In this document: positions 1-8,796 of the stretch, one piece after another
Layout: each line of letters opens with the position of its first letter
Position numbering within the stretch: position 1 is the stretch's first letter
Assembly (NCBI GenBank): GCA_903917565.1
Contig: CAIXBB010000038.1
Span: forward strand, 62,001 to 126,000
DNA length: 64,000 bases
From: an uncultured cyanobacterium
Lineage (GTDB): Bacteria; Cyanobacteriota; Cyanobacteriia; PCC-6307; Cyanobiaceae
Reading direction: 5' to 3'
The notes under the pieces: generated by a model
Told to the model about the DNA's origin: nothing
Seen by the model: the letters and a program-made list of their open reading frames with translations, nothing else
The model's database searches: none
Made by a program: the position numbers and the translations under genes

Positions 1-1107
1 CCGGGGCTGCGACTGATGCAGCTGCCCATGTACTGCTGGGCGATGCTCGGCACCAGCATCCTGGTGGTGCTCTCCACCCCCGTGCTGGCCGGCACCCTGT
101 TGCTGCTCAGCTTCGACATCGTGGCCCACACAGGCTTCTTCAACCCCGCCCTGGGTGGAAATGTGGTGGTGTACCAGCACCTGTTCTGGTTCTATTCCCA
201 TCCAGCGGTCTACATCATGGTGCTCCCGGCCTTTGGACTGGTGAGCGAAATCCTGCCTATCCACGCCCGCAAGCCCCTGTTCGGCTACACCACCATGGTG
301 TATTCGATCATGGCCATCGTGGTGCTCGGCCTGGTGGTCTGGGCCCACCACATGTTCACCAGCGGCACCCCGCCCTGGATGCGTCTCTTCTTCACGATCG
401 CCACATCATTCATCGCCGTGCCGACGGGCATCAAGTTCTTCAACTGGTTGGCCACCCTCTGGGGCGGAAAACTGGCCCTGAACAGCGCCATGCTGTTCTC
501 CTGCGCCTTCATCGTCAACTTCGTGTTCGGCGGGATCACCGGAGTGGCCCTGGCCCAGGTCCCCTTCGACATCCATGTGCACGACACCTACTTCGTGGTC
601 GGCCACTTCCACTACATCGTCTATGGCGGAACGGTGTTCGTGATCTTCGCCTCCATTTACCATTGGTATCCGAAGTTCACCGGCCGCCTGCTCAATGAAG
701 ATCTGGGCCGGCTGCATTTCCTGCTCACTTTCGTCGGTTTCAACCTCTGCTTCGCGCCCCAGCACTGGCTTGGCCTCAACGGCATGCCGCGACGGGTTGC
801 CGAGTACGACCCCAGCTTCACCACCCTCAACCAGATCAGCAGTGTGGGGGCCCTGCTGATGGCCATCAGCAGCCTGCCCTTCCTCTACAACGTCCTGGTG
901 AGCGCCTTCCGCGGCCAGGTGGCCGGCGACAACCCCTGGAACGCCCTGACCCCCGAATGGCTCACCTCCTCGCCACCGCCGGTGGAGAACTGGATCGGTG
1001 AAGCGCCGCTGGTGAAACACCCCTACGGTTACGGCGTTGAGGAAGACACCCTGAGCGTGGAGGCCGCCACCGGCAGGGACCTCTGGAGCGGCGCCGGACG
1101 CCGCTGA
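1..1107 (+). CDS. ctaD: Cytochrome c oxidase subunit I, C-terminal part (5' end outside window)
   Basis: Catalytic subunit of the respiratory haem-copper oxidase, an integral membrane protein that reduces O2 to water. The reading frame is open from base 1, so the N-terminal third is outside the window; 368 residues remain. Visible landmarks are the CuB/Tyr segment YSHPAVY (nt 193-213), the CuB ligand pair HH (nt 346-351), the K-channel segment TGIK, and HDTYFVVGHFHY with the haem ligands at nt 604-606 and 610-612. The usual D-channel Glu of HPEVY is Ala here and the preceding Tyr-Ser pair is present, which is the A2-type signature. ctaE follows 46 nt downstream. ctaC would be expected upstream. 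Confidence 0.97.
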   Translation, partial: PGLRLMQLPMYCWAMLGTSILVVLSTPVLAGTLLLLSFDIVAHTGFFNPALGGNVVVYQHLFWFYSHPAVYIMVLPAFGLVSEILPIHARKPLFGYTTMVYSIMAIVVLGLVVWAHHMFTSGTPPWMRLFFTIATSFIAVPTGIKFFNWLATLWGGKLALNSAMLFSCAFIVNFVFGGITGVALAQVPFDIHVHDTYFVVGHFHYIVYGGTVFVIFASIYHWYPKFTGRLLNEDLGRLHFLLTFVGFNLCFAPQHWLGLNGMPRRVAEYDPSFTTLNQISSVGALLMAISSLPFLYNVLVSAFRGQVAGDNPWNALTPEWLTSSPPPVENWIGEAPLVKHPYGYGVEEDTLSVEAATGRDLWSGAGRR

Positions 1108-1153
1108 TCGCCCCACCGCTTTCCATTCCCCGCACTCCCCACTCCGTCGCCCC

Positions 1154-1756
1154 ATGACCAGCCTCGCCACCAGCACCAGCACCGCCGAGGTGGCCACCGC
1201 CGAGGCCCATGGCGGCCATGCGGATCTGAGGCTTTTCGGCCTGGCCACCTTCTTGGTGGCCGATGGCATGACCTTCGCGGGCTTCTTCGCCGCCTATCTC
1301 ACCTTCCGTGCGGTCAATCCCCTGCCGGCAGGATCCACCTATGAGCTGGAACTGCTGCTGCCCTCAATCAACACCATGCTGCTGCTGGTGAGCAGCTACA
1401 CCTTCCACCGCTCCGGCCGCAATCTGCTGCTGGGCCAGATGGGCCCCTGCCGTGGCTGGCTGCTGCTCACAGCAGCCCTTGGGGCGGCCTTTCTGGGGGG
1501 GCAGATGGTGGAGTACTTCTCGCTGCCCTTCGGCCTCACCGACAACCTCTTCGCCAGCACGTTCTATGCGCTGACGGGCTTCCATGGACTGCACGTCACC
1601 CTCGGGGTGATCTGCATCCTTCTGGTCTGGTTCCAGACCCGCAGCGGCGGTCGCGTCACCAGTGCCGCCCCCTTCGGCCTGGAGGCCGCAGAGCTCTACT
1701 GGCATTTCGTCGACGGCATCTGGGTGGTCCTTTACGGAATTCTTTACCTGCTCTGA
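1154..1756 (+). CDS. ctaE: Cytochrome c oxidase subunit III
   Basis: Subunit III of the haem-copper oxidase, a membrane protein that stabilises subunit I. It is 200 residues long, the short form with about five predicted membrane helices. The C-terminal half carries the family motifs TGFHGLHV and YWHFVDGIWV. The first 25 residues are a Ser/Thr/Ala-rich cytoplasmic tail. The ATG at the start of the frame is chosen because it sits just after ctaD and leaves a complete first helix. It is presumably co-transcribed with ctaD. Confidence 0.96.
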   Translation: MTSLATSTSTAEVATAEAHGGHADLRLFGLATFLVADGMTFAGFFAAYLTFRAVNPLPAGSTYELELLLPSINTMLLLVSSYTFHRSGRNLLLGQMGPCRGWLLLTAALGAAFLGGQMVEYFSLPFGLTDNLFASTFYALTGFHGLHVTLGVICILLVWFQTRSGGRVTSAAPFGLEAAELYWHFVDGIWVVLYGILYLL

Positions 1757-1826
1757 TTCCCTGACTGTTGCCTGTTCAGCACCATGATCGGCACAATCAA
1801 TTAAGAAGTTTCCGTCTGGCCGGCTG

Positions 1827-2258
1827 ATGGGTGCCCAGAAAGGACCAGCCTATGAGAACAGTTCCGCCGCGTCCGTCATGTTGGAAGGCCAGGCGTTGCT
1901 GGAGAGAGCCCGTTCGCTGAGCAATCGCCCTGAGGACCAGATCGCCCGTGCCTGCGGCTATGTGGGGCCGAGCGGCAGGGTGCTCAAGAAGAACTTCTAC
2001 CGTGCCCTTGTGGCGGCCAAGGGCTACACCCTGCCGTCAACTGGTGCCGGCGGTGGCGCTGCCAGTGGGGTGGCCAAGGGACGTCAGGCCGAATTCCGCA
2101 CCCGGGTGCATGGCAACGGCAACCTGCTGATCGGCCAGGCCTATACCCGGCGCATGGGGCTGGAGCCTGGCCAGGAGTTCAGAATCGAGATCCACAAGGA
2201 AACCGGATCGATCTGGCTCCTGCCCCTGGATGGCGCCAGCGGCGAAAACCTATCCTGA
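1827..2258 (+). CDS. cyAbrB family transcriptional regulator
   Basis: Cyanobacterial AbrB-like DNA-binding protein of 143 residues. It shows the family's conserved N-terminal block (LEGQALLERARSLS, then ARACGYV and FYRALVAAKG) and a C-terminal AbrB-like beta region (NLLIGQAYTRRMGLEPGQEF). Family members in Synechocystis regulate carbon and nitrogen metabolism genes; the targets here cannot be read from the sequence. Translation may start at the annotated ATG or at the ATG at 1878, immediately before LEGQ, where many homologues begin. It has a 70-nt gap from ctaE and ends 21 nt from a convergent gene. Confidence 0.85.
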   Translation: MGAQKGPAYENSSAASVMLEGQALLERARSLSNRPEDQIARACGYVGPSGRVLKKNFYRALVAAKGYTLPSTGAGGGAASGVAKGRQAEFRTRVHGNGNLLIGQAYTRRMGLEPGQEFRIEIHKETGSIWLLPLDGASGENLS

Positions 2259-2279
2259 GCAGCGGCCATCCAAGGTCCG

Positions 2280-2870
2280 TCAGTCGTCTTCGGGATGGAA
2301 GCTGGCGCTGAAGCGCAGCAGGTCGATGCCGCTGAAGAGGAAGCTGATGCCGACCAGGGTGCCCACCACCCAGAGCAGGCTCCAGAACTTCAGCGTGAGG
2401 ATCAGCAGCCCCAGGGTGAGGGTCACCAGGCCGTTCACCAGTCCCCAGCGCCAGCCGACGATGTGACGGTGGGAGCTGGCGACCAGGGCCTCCACCACGC
2501 CCTCCACCAGGAACACCACGCCAATGGCCAGCGCCAGCGCTGCCATCGGGATCGCCGCCGCCGCCGGACCTGCAGCCATCTGCTGGATCATCCAGACCCC
2601 CAGGACCAGGAACAGGGTGGAGGTCACCAGACGCCAGAAGGTGATTCCCCTGCTCAGCCCCGGGGAGCGCAGCAGGGAACTGATCCACCCCACCAGGCCC
2701 CCCACCAGGAAGGCGATGGCGACCATGGCCGTGACCCACTTGGAGGCCAGCACAGGGAAGACCAGGGCCAGCACCCCGAGCACAAGCAGCATCACCCCCT
2801 CCGCCAGGGTGAAGGCGCGCAGGGCCGCTCCCATGGACTGACGGGAGGACGGGGCCTCGTGGGTGAGCAT
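2280..2870 (-). CDS. HdeD/DUF308-like membrane protein
   Basis: Small polytopic membrane protein (196 residues from the ATG at 2870; a TTG at 2921 would add 17 residues). It has about six hydrophobic helices arranged in pairs, with short charged loops and conserved-looking GVLALVFP, FLVEGVVEAL and LLFSGIDLL stretches as in the DUF308/HdeD family. HdeD is associated with acid resistance in E. coli. In cyanobacteria the role is unknown. The gene stands alone, convergent with the cyAbrB gene, and 54 nt upstream of its frame ends the ribE gene on the same strand. Confidence 0.75.
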   Translation of the reverse strand: MLTHEAPSSRQSMGAALRAFTLAEGVMLLVLGVLALVFPVLASKWVTAMVAIAFLVGGLVGWISSLLRSPGLSRGITFWRLVTSTLFLVLGVWMIQQMAAGPAAAAIPMAALALAIGVVFLVEGVVEALVASSHRHIVGWRWGLVNGLVTLTLGLLILTLKFWSLLWVVGTLVGISFLFSGIDLLRFSASFHPEDD

Positions 2871-2975
2871 CTTCGCCGTTCTCACTGTCGTCAGCGTGAC
2901 CAGGGCGCCCGCTGCTGACAACGGACGTTGATGTCTCGCAGCATCCGAAAGGACAAAGGATCCGGTCCTGGCCGT

Positions 2976-3617
2976 CTAACCCCAGCCGTGCTCCGCCAGC
3001 CAGGCGGAAGAGAGCGTGGCCTGCGCCGCCGCCGTCGCGGCAGGCCGCAGCAGCTGTTCGGTGTACTTGGCCAGCAGATCGGCCTCCAGATTGACTCTCT
3101 CGCCCACCCGGCGCCCCGCCAGGGTGGTGCTGGCCCAGGTGGTGGGAATCACAGCGATCCAGAAGCGGCTGCCATCGGGCTTGCAGCCGGCCACCGTCAG
3201 GCTGATGCCATCCAGCGCCACGCTCGCCTTCTCGCACACATAACGGCCATAGGCGGGATCCAGCCAGGCCACCTCGAGCCGCCAGGAGTCGGGCTGCCGG
3301 TGGATGGCGGTGATCTCCCCGAGGCCATCGACGTGACCGCTGACCAGGTGGCCTCCGAGCCGGTCGACCAGGCGCAGGGCCGGTTCCAGGTTGACCAAGC
3401 CGCCGCAGGCGGCCCGCTCGGCCAGGGTGCTGCGGCCGAGGGTCTCCTCGCTGACATCGGCCTGGAAGCCGCCAGCCAGGAGCTCGGCCACGGTGAGGCA
3501 GACCCCGTCCACGGCCACGCTGTCCCCCAGCGACAGGGGGCCGAGTTCGGTGCGCACCCGCACACCTGACGGGCTCCGCTCCAGCCTGCCGATGGCCTGC
3601 ACCAGTCCGGTGAACAT
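2976..3617 (-). CDS. ribE: Riboflavin synthase, alpha subunit
   Basis: Catalyses the dismutation of two 6,7-dimethyl-8-ribityllumazine molecules to riboflavin in the cytoplasm. The 213-residue protein begins with the family-typical MFTGLVQAIG, which fixes the start at 3617. It has the two internally repeated lumazine-binding domains: each carries a DGVCLTV / DGISLTV motif followed by a SEETL / PTTWASTTL segment, and GGHLVSGHVDG marks the domain junction. A longer open frame extends upstream, antisense to the DUF151 gene, and is not coding. ribE is divergent from the DUF151 gene, with 69 nt between them as shared promoter space. Confidence 0.97.
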   Translation of the reverse strand: MFTGLVQAIGRLERSPSGVRVRTELGPLSLGDSVAVDGVCLTVAELLAGGFQADVSEETLGRSTLAERAACGGLVNLEPALRLVDRLGGHLVSGHVDGLGEITAIHRQPDSWRLEVAWLDPAYGRYVCEKASVALDGISLTVAGCKPDGSRFWIAVIPTTWASTTLAGRRVGERVNLEADLLAKYTEQLLRPAATAAAQATLSSAWLAEHGWG

Positions 3618-3686
3618 TCCCTGAGGCGGCGGCACTGGCCATAATCGTTTCACGGGGACCATCACGCGTGAGGAGCGGGCCCGACC

Positions 3687-4238
3687 ATGGTTGAAATGTG
3701 TGTCGCCGGAATCGCCCTGGATGCAGCCAGCCGGAGCCCCATCGTGCTGCTGCGGGACCCTGCCGGCCGGAGGCAGGTGCCGATCTGGATCGATCAGGCC
3801 CAGGCGCAGAACATCCTCTCGGGGCTGAACAAGGAACGGCCGCCCCGGCCCCTCAGCCATGATCTGATGGCCAACCTGCTGGAAGCCGGCGGCCTGCAGC
3901 TGGAGCGGGTGATCATCCACACGATCGAGGACAACACCTTCCGGGCGGTGCTCAAGCTTCAGAACGGCACCGACCGGCCCATCGAGCTGGACGCCAGGCC
4001 CAGCGATGCCATCGCCCTGGCCCTGCGCACCGACAGCGGCATCTGGATGCTCGAGGAGGTGGTGGCCGATGCCTCGATTCCGGTGGATGCGGAGGCCGAT
4101 GCCGAAGACCAGGAGGATTTTCGCCGCTTCCTCGACCGCACCAGCCCGGCCGAACTGATCCGCCACATCGGCCGAACGGTCGCCGAGACCGATCTCGGCC
4201 CGGAGGAAGCCCCCGAGGGCGGCGGCCCTGGCGCCTGA
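3687..4238 (+). CDS. DUF151 bifunctional nuclease-like protein
   Basis: Cytoplasmic protein of 183 residues in the DUF151 (bifunctional nuclease, BFN) family. The core motifs are GRRQVPIWIDQAQAQNI and RPSDAIALALR, with IHTIEDNTFRAVL between them. Plant and Thermotoga members have been linked to nuclease activity; in cyanobacteria the role is untested. An acidic segment (EADAEDQEDF) follows the core, and the tail ends in Gly/Pro-rich sequence. The next gene on the same strand follows within about 55 nt, so they may be co-transcribed. Confidence 0.9.
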   Translation: MVEMCVAGIALDAASRSPIVLLRDPAGRRQVPIWIDQAQAQNILSGLNKERPPRPLSHDLMANLLEAGGLQLERVIIHTIEDNTFRAVLKLQNGTDRPIELDARPSDAIALALRTDSGIWMLEEVVADASIPVDAEADAEDQEDFRRFLDRTSPAELIRHIGRTVAETDLGPEEAPEGGGPGA

Positions 4239-4293
4239 TCCCCAGGCGCCGCCGCTGCCGGCAGGCCTGCGACCGTTCGGACGGGGGAGGCCG

Positions 4294-5403
4294 GTGTCGC
4301 CGTTCACCCTCGGCACGATGCGGGCCCTGGACAGCCCGGAGGCGATGGACGCTGTACTGGTCGCGGCCCTGGCGGCCGGGATCAACCACATCGAAACCGC
4401 CCCCGCCTACGGTCCGGCCGAGGCCTTCCTCGGCAGGGCCCTGCAACGGCTGGGGGAGCGCGATCCGGCCGGCCGCTCCGCCCTGGTGCTCACCAGCAAG
4501 CTGCTGCCGGGGCCGCACCTGGAGGAAGGCCGCTCCCAGCTGCGGGCCTGCCTGAAGCGGCTGGGGATCGAGCGGCTCGACAACCTGGCGGTGCACGGCC
4601 TCAACCGCCCGGAGCATCTGGCCTGGGCCCTGACGGGGCCAGGCGCCGAGCTGCTGGCCTGGGCCACGGGTGAGGGGCTGGTGGGCCAGGTGGGCTTCAG
4701 CAGCCACGGGGACACGGCCCTGCTCGTGGCGGCCCTGGAAAGCGGCCGCTTCAGCTTCTGCAGCCTGCACCTGCATCTGTTCGACCAGGAGAGGCTGCCC
4801 CTGGCCCGCCACGCCCTGGCGGCGGGAATCGGTGTGATGGCCATCTCCCCGGCGGACAAGGGCGGCCGTCTCTATGCCCCCCCCGCCGAGCTGTCAGTCG
4901 ACTGCGCTCCTTTCGCGCCCCTGGAACTCGCCTACCGCTTCTTGCTGGCCGAAGGGATCAGCACCCTCACCCTGGGGGCCGCCCGGCCCCAGGACCTTGC
5001 CTGGGCCGTTCGCCTGGCCGACGCCGGTGTGCCCCCCAGCGCCGCCGAACGGCAGGTGCTGGCGGCGGCACTGGCGCGCCTGGAGGCGGCCGGGAGGGAG
5101 CGCCTCGGAGCCGACCACTGCGGCCAGTGCCGCCAGTGCCTTCCCTGCCCCAACTCCGTTCCGATCCCCGCCCTGCTGCGGCTGCGCAACCTGGCGGTGG
5201 GGCATGGCATGGAGCCGTTCGCGACCGAGCGCTACAACCTGATCGGTCGGGCCGGCCACTGGTGGGAGCAGGTGGATGCCTCCGCCTGCGGGCGCTGCGG
5301 CGCCTGCCTGCCCCGCTGCCCGCTCCAGCTGCCCATCCCCGACCTGCTGGCCGACACCCACCGTCGCCTGGCGGCCGCGCCACGTCGCCGCCTGTGGGGC
5401 TGA
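4294..5403 (+). CDS. Aldo/keto reductase with C-terminal 4Fe-4S ferredoxin-like domain
   Basis: NADPH-dependent oxidoreductase-type TIM barrel fused to an iron-sulphur domain, 369 residues. The AKR tetrad is recognisable as Tyr39 (APAYG), Lys69 (LTSKL) and His101 (AVHGL). The C-terminal part has two Cys clusters: C276-x2-C-x2-C-x2-C285 and C332-x2-C-x2-C-x3-C342, typical of COG1453 proteins. The start is uncertain: the GTG at 4294 is used, but the upstream sequence LRPFGRGRPVS is in frame and looks conserved, so the true start is probably a non-ATG codon slightly upstream. The substrate is unknown. Confidence 0.88.
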   Translation: MSPFTLGTMRALDSPEAMDAVLVAALAAGINHIETAPAYGPAEAFLGRALQRLGERDPAGRSALVLTSKLLPGPHLEEGRSQLRACLKRLGIERLDNLAVHGLNRPEHLAWALTGPGAELLAWATGEGLVGQVGFSSHGDTALLVAALESGRFSFCSLHLHLFDQERLPLARHALAAGIGVMAISPADKGGRLYAPPAELSVDCAPFAPLELAYRFLLAEGISTLTLGAARPQDLAWAVRLADAGVPPSAAERQVLAAALARLEAAGRERLGADHCGQCRQCLPCPNSVPIPALLRLRNLAVGHGMEPFATERYNLIGRAGHWWEQVDASACGRCGACLPRCPLQLPIPDLLADTHRRLAAAPRRRLWG

Positions 5404-5418
5404 GTCCCGGCGGCCCCG

Positions 5419-6447
5419 CTAGGCCGTAGGGACGGGGGCGGCGCCATCCCACAGCTGCTGCAGCCTCCTGCGCTCGGCGGCGGCGAGGGGCGGCAGGCTG
5501 AAGCAGCGCTCCAGCACCGGCTGGGGGGGCAGCAGCAGGGCGGCGGTGGCCGCCGGAAAGTCCGCCAGGGCCCGCTGAAGCTGGTCCCTGGGCAGGGGCG
5601 GCACCCAGCCCCCCGCCAGCAGGGCCGGCAGCAAGGGGGGCTCCAGGGCCTCCCCCAGCCAGTCCAGGGGCGGCTCCGGGTGGGGGCCGGCCGGCCGCAG
5701 CAGCAGGTTCCAGCTCAGGGGTGAGCCGCGCTCGGGCAGCAGCACCTGCAGCCGGGGATCGCGGCGCAGCAACCCCAACACCCGCTGGCGGGGCAGCACC
5801 GCGGCCTCGGCCTCGCCGGTGAGCAGCAGGCTCAGGCCATCCCGCTCGTCGTAGGCCAGGGCCGCCCGGCGCAGACGCCGCAGACGTTCCGGGTCCTCCC
5901 CCACCAAGGCGATCGTCACCCGGGGGGACGAGGGCAGCACCAGCCGGCCGGCCAGGCTGGGGTCGAGCAGCAGATCCCAGCCCTCGGACCGCCGCCGGGC
6001 GAGGTCGGGCCGGTTGCGCAGCAGCAGGACCCAGGGGCCGTAGGACCAGGGGAAGGCCAGGGGGCCGGCGGCGGGCGGGCCATGGAGCCGGGCCAGCGGG
6101 GCCGCCATCGGTTCGAGCCGCTGCAGCAGCGCCGGGGTGCCGATGGGCTGCAGGTCGCCGGGCCTGAGCTCGCCGGCCCAGCCATCGCTGAGCTGCAGCA
6201 GGCCCGTCAGGGGAGCGGACCGCTTGGCCAGCACCTGGGCGGGATCCTCCAGGAGCTGGCTGCGCCAGGGCTTGGGCAGGCGCCGGGCCCAGGCGCCGGG
6301 CAGATCGCCCCGGCTGCCCAGCAGCAGCGGTTCCTGACCGTCGCAACCGGCCAGCAGGGTGATAACGGAGGCAGCACCGAGGCGCAGCAGGGTGCGGCGG
6401 CTGAGGGCCGGGGCCGGGGGGGGTGACAGGGGGAAGGGGACTCCCAT
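5419..6447 (-). CDS. Extracellular solute-binding lipoprotein (polyamine-type)
   Basis: Predicted periplasmic substrate-binding protein, 342 residues. The N-terminus has a twin Arg (SRRTLLRLGAAS) followed by a hydrophobic stretch and the lipobox LLAGC, so it is likely a lipid-anchored, possibly Tat-exported protein. The rest resembles the spermidine/putrescine-type binding fold (FPWSYGPWVLLLRNRPDL; WDLLLDPSLAGRLVL), but no permease or ATPase gene is adjacent. It is the last gene of the topA operon: its ATG directly follows the stop of the cobT-like gene. Substrate unknown. Confidence 0.75.
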   Translation of the reverse strand: MGVPFPLSPPPAPALSRRTLLRLGAASVITLLAGCDGQEPLLLGSRGDLPGAWARRLPKPWRSQLLEDPAQVLAKRSAPLTGLLQLSDGWAGELRPGDLQPIGTPALLQRLEPMAAPLARLHGPPAAGPLAFPWSYGPWVLLLRNRPDLARRRSEGWDLLLDPSLAGRLVLPSSPRVTIALVGEDPERLRRLRRAALAYDERDGLSLLLTGEAEAAVLPRQRVLGLLRRDPRLQVLLPERGSPLSWNLLLRPAGPHPEPPLDWLGEALEPPLLPALLAGGWVPPLPRDQLQRALADFPAATAALLLPPQPVLERCFSLPPLAAAERRRLQQLWDGAAPVPTA

Positions 6448-7605
6448 CTAGCGGACCGTAGGCGGCGGCCCGAGCAGCGTGGCGCAGGCCTGGTCGCAGA
6501 GGCGGGCTAGGGCCGGGCTGGAGCGGCCGCTGAGCTGCCACAGCAGGGCCAGCCCCCCCGCCCCCACGCCCTCCTTGACGTAGCCCTGCTCGTAGGCGGC
6601 CAGGGCCGGATGGCAGGGGTCTCCGAAGCGCAGGTCGGCCGCGAAGGCCAGGGGCTCCACCCCCCAGCGCTCGCCGATGCGGCGCAGCAGCAGAGCCAGG
6701 TCGCTGCCGGCCTCATCGGCCACCCAGGCGGTGGTGCCCAGGGCTGTGCCGGCGGCGATCGCCGGGCGCAGGGAGGGGGGCGCCAGGGCCAGGGCCAGGG
6801 CCAGCACCGCCGCCATCTGGCTGCCGCCCGCCAGCAGCACGGGCCGGCCAGCGGCGGCGGCGGACAGCACCACGGCGGCGGCCAGGGGCTGCATCGGATC
6901 CCCCAGGGCGGCGGCCACCCGGGACGCGGCACCGATCGTCCCGACAACGGCGCCGGTCAGGCCAGCCGCCCGCAGTCCCCGCTCCACCAGCGCGGCCTTG
7001 CGTCCATGGTCGGGGTGGCGCAGGCTGCCGCTCACCAGCCCGTGGGCCGCCACCCCCAGACCCACCAGCACGGCCAGGGCGGTGCTGGTGCCCCCGGGCA
7101 CGCACTCCGCCAGCAGCAAGGGCCGGCCGGGCGGCAGTCGCTCCCCCCAGCGGCGGCCCAGGGCCAGCAGGGCGTCCAGCCTGGCCGGATCGAGGGCCTC
7201 GCCGCCGCTCAGGCAGCGGGCCGGGCCGCTCCCGGCCAGCCCCGACAGCCGCAGGTGGGCCACCGCCGGGGCCACCGGGCAGCCCAGGTCGACCACCAGG
7301 GGGGCCAGGTCCAGCTCCCGCAGCACCACATGGCTGATCAGGGCGGGAGACACTCCGGCGGGCAGGGGCGGCAGGGCGTGGGGACGCTCCCCGGCGGGGC
7401 CGAGCACCAGCAGTTCGGCGTCGGCCGCCGCCGTGCGGCCCCGGGAGCTGGGGGTGGCGCCGGCGGCGGAGATGCCTGGCACCGCGGCGGTGTCGGTGGC
7501 CGCCAGCAGCAGCAGCACCTCACTGTGTTGCCAACCCTGCCGCCAGGGAACGCTCCAGCGGTCGGCGGCGGCCGCGGAACCGGAGATCCGCCGCAGCTGG
7601 CTCAA
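6448..7605 (-). CDS. CobT-like nicotinate-nucleotide phosphoribosyltransferase family (TIGR00303/UPF0284)
   Basis: 385-residue cytoplasmic protein of the TIGR00303 family, related to CobT, which activates the lower-ligand base in cobamide synthesis by transferring phosphoribose from nicotinate mononucleotide. Recognisable stretches are LLAECVPGGTSTALAVL, LLAGGSQMAAVLALA and GTTAWVADEAGSD. Many Ala/Leu-rich segments reflect the high GC. Its start overlaps the stop of the DUF2232 gene by 4 nt (ATGA), so translation is coupled. Known cyanobacteria of this group make pseudocobalamin with adenine; the true base substrate is an open question. Confidence 0.82.
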   Translation of the reverse strand: MSQLRRISGSAAAADRWSVPWRQGWQHSEVLLLLAATDTAAVPGISAAGATPSSRGRTAAADAELLVLGPAGERPHALPPLPAGVSPALISHVVLRELDLAPLVVDLGCPVAPAVAHLRLSGLAGSGPARCLSGGEALDPARLDALLALGRRWGERLPPGRPLLLAECVPGGTSTALAVLVGLGVAAHGLVSGSLRHPDHGRKAALVERGLRAAGLTGAVVGTIGAASRVAAALGDPMQPLAAAVVLSAAAAGRPVLLAGGSQMAAVLALALALAPPSLRPAIAAGTALGTTAWVADEAGSDLALLLRRIGERWGVEPLAFAADLRFGDPCHPALAAYEQGYVKEGVGAGGLALLWQLSGRSSPALARLCDQACATLLGPPPTVR

Positions 7606-8258
7606 AGGGGGTCGAGGGCCACCAGGCCGCGCAGGGCCGGCGGCGGCTCACTGATCGGCTGGTCGAGCCTTGGGAAGATCCAGTAGGCCACGGCGTGGAG
7701 GGCCAGCACCACGATCAGGTTCTGCAGCAGAACCAGCAGCAGGGCCGCGATCTGCACCTGGGCAAGATCGAAGCCACCGGCCAGACCCACCACCCCCGCC
7801 AGACGGTCCAGCAGGTTGGCGGCGGCCGTGGTGATCACCACCCAGAGGTTCTCTCCCACCAGCACCGAGAGCACCGCCACCCGCACCAGGAAGCCGGCAG
7901 CGCCGATCAGTCCTCCCACCCCCAGGGTGAGCCACCAGCTGCTGCGGCGGCGCCAGCCCCAGCCCAGCCAGAGGGAGAGCAGGCCGTAGGGGAACAGCAC
8001 CAGGGGGCCGCGGATCGGCCCCATCAGGGCCAACAGCAACAGGGCCGTGACCACCACCCCCTCCACGGCGCAGCGCCAGCCATGGCGCAGCTGCAGCAGG
8101 GCCAGGGGCAGGGGCAGGGCGAGGCGGAACAGGGGGCTGCCCACCGGCAGGTAGTAGAGCGCCACCCACAGCAGGGCGGTGGAGGCCGCCAGGTAGGCAG
8201 TGTCCATCAGCTGGCGCGCCTGGCGATGGCTCAGCTGCCGCCGGGAGGGAGGGCTCAT
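7602..8258 (-). CDS. DUF2232 family membrane protein
   Basis: Integral membrane protein of 218 residues with about six helices, matching the cyanobacterial DUF2232 family by position and pattern (helices at roughly residues 18-40, 55-80, 90-110, 115-140, 155-180 and 175-205). A basic N-terminus (SPPSRRQLSHRQARQL) is cytoplasmic by the positive-inside rule. It is coupled to its downstream neighbour by an ATGA overlap and lies 4 nt after the lipoprotein gene. DUF2232 proteins have been suggested to resemble transporter membrane components; no function is shown. Confidence 0.75.
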   Translation of the reverse strand: MSPPSRRQLSHRQARQLMDTAYLAASTALLWVALYYLPVGSPLFRLALPLPLALLQLRHGWRCAVEGVVVTALLLLALMGPIRGPLVLFPYGLLSLWLGWGWRRRSSWWLTLGVGGLIGAAGFLVRVAVLSVLVGENLWVVITTAAANLLDRLAGVVGLAGGFDLAQVQIAALLLVLLQNLIVVLALHAVAYWIFPRLDQPISEPPPALRGLVALDPL

Positions 8259-8262
8259 CGGG

Positions 8263-8796
8263 TCAGCGCGGCGCCGGCGCCGGACGGGAGGTGGGGGCCG
8301 CGCTGCCGGTGGCGGGAGCCGTGCTGCCGGTGACAGGGGCGTGGGTGGTGGCGGGGGCGGGGTTCTCCGTGGCCGAGGTGCCGACCGATGGCATGCGCTC
8401 GATCGTCTCCACCTCGAAGGGCACTCCGGCGGCCCGCAGCGCCTTGGTGACCACCTCGGCGGGGGCGGAGGGATCCGCCAGGGGCAGGCGGATGGTGACG
8501 CGGTAGGGCGCCGGCCGGACGGACGGGGCCACGGGGGTCACCGGGACGACCGTGGCCGCAGGACGGGCCGGGGGCTCGTTGGGCGCAGGGCGGACCGGGG
8601 TCGCCGTGGTGGACGCCGTGGTGGCAGGGGTCCCCGTCCGGGGTGCACTGGCCGGGGGGGAGGCTGGGGCGACCGGGGCACGGGAAAAGCTGCGGGACAG
8701 GGCGTCACCGAAGGTTGTGCCACCACAGGCGGACAGCAGCAGGGGCAGCGTCAGCAGGGTTCCCGCCAGCGGAGAGGAGGGGCGGGGAGGCGCCAT
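8263..8796 (-). CDS. Pro/Ala/Thr-rich lipoprotein of unknown function
   Basis: 177 residues. A signal peptide ends in the lipobox LLSAC, followed by CGGTTFGDALSRSFSR; this predicts a lipid-anchored envelope protein. The middle (about 40-90) and the tail (about 145-177) are low-complexity Ala/Pro/Thr linkers, flanking a short folded-looking core YRVTIRLPLADPS...VVTKALRAAGVPFEVETIERM that could be a small alpha/beta domain of about 50 residues. Its ATG overlaps the topA stop codon by one base (TGATG), so it is coupled to topA. I do not recognise the family. Confidence 0.7.
   Translation of the reverse strand: MAPPRPSSPLAGTLLTLPLLLSACGGTTFGDALSRSFSRAPVAPASPPASAPRTGTPATTASTTATPVRPAPNEPPARPAATVVPVTPVAPSVRPAPYRVTIRLPLADPSAPAEVVTKALRAAGVPFEVETIERMPSVGTSATENPAPATTHAPVTGSTAPATGSAAPTSRPAPAPR

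Noticed and set aside
2976-4391. Long minus-strand frame of 471 residues including ribE
   Set aside because: Only the part from MFTGLVQAIG (3617) is riboflavin synthase; the rest is antisense to the DUF151 and AKR genes, with Arg/Gly/Pro-rich composition typical of GC-rich shadows.
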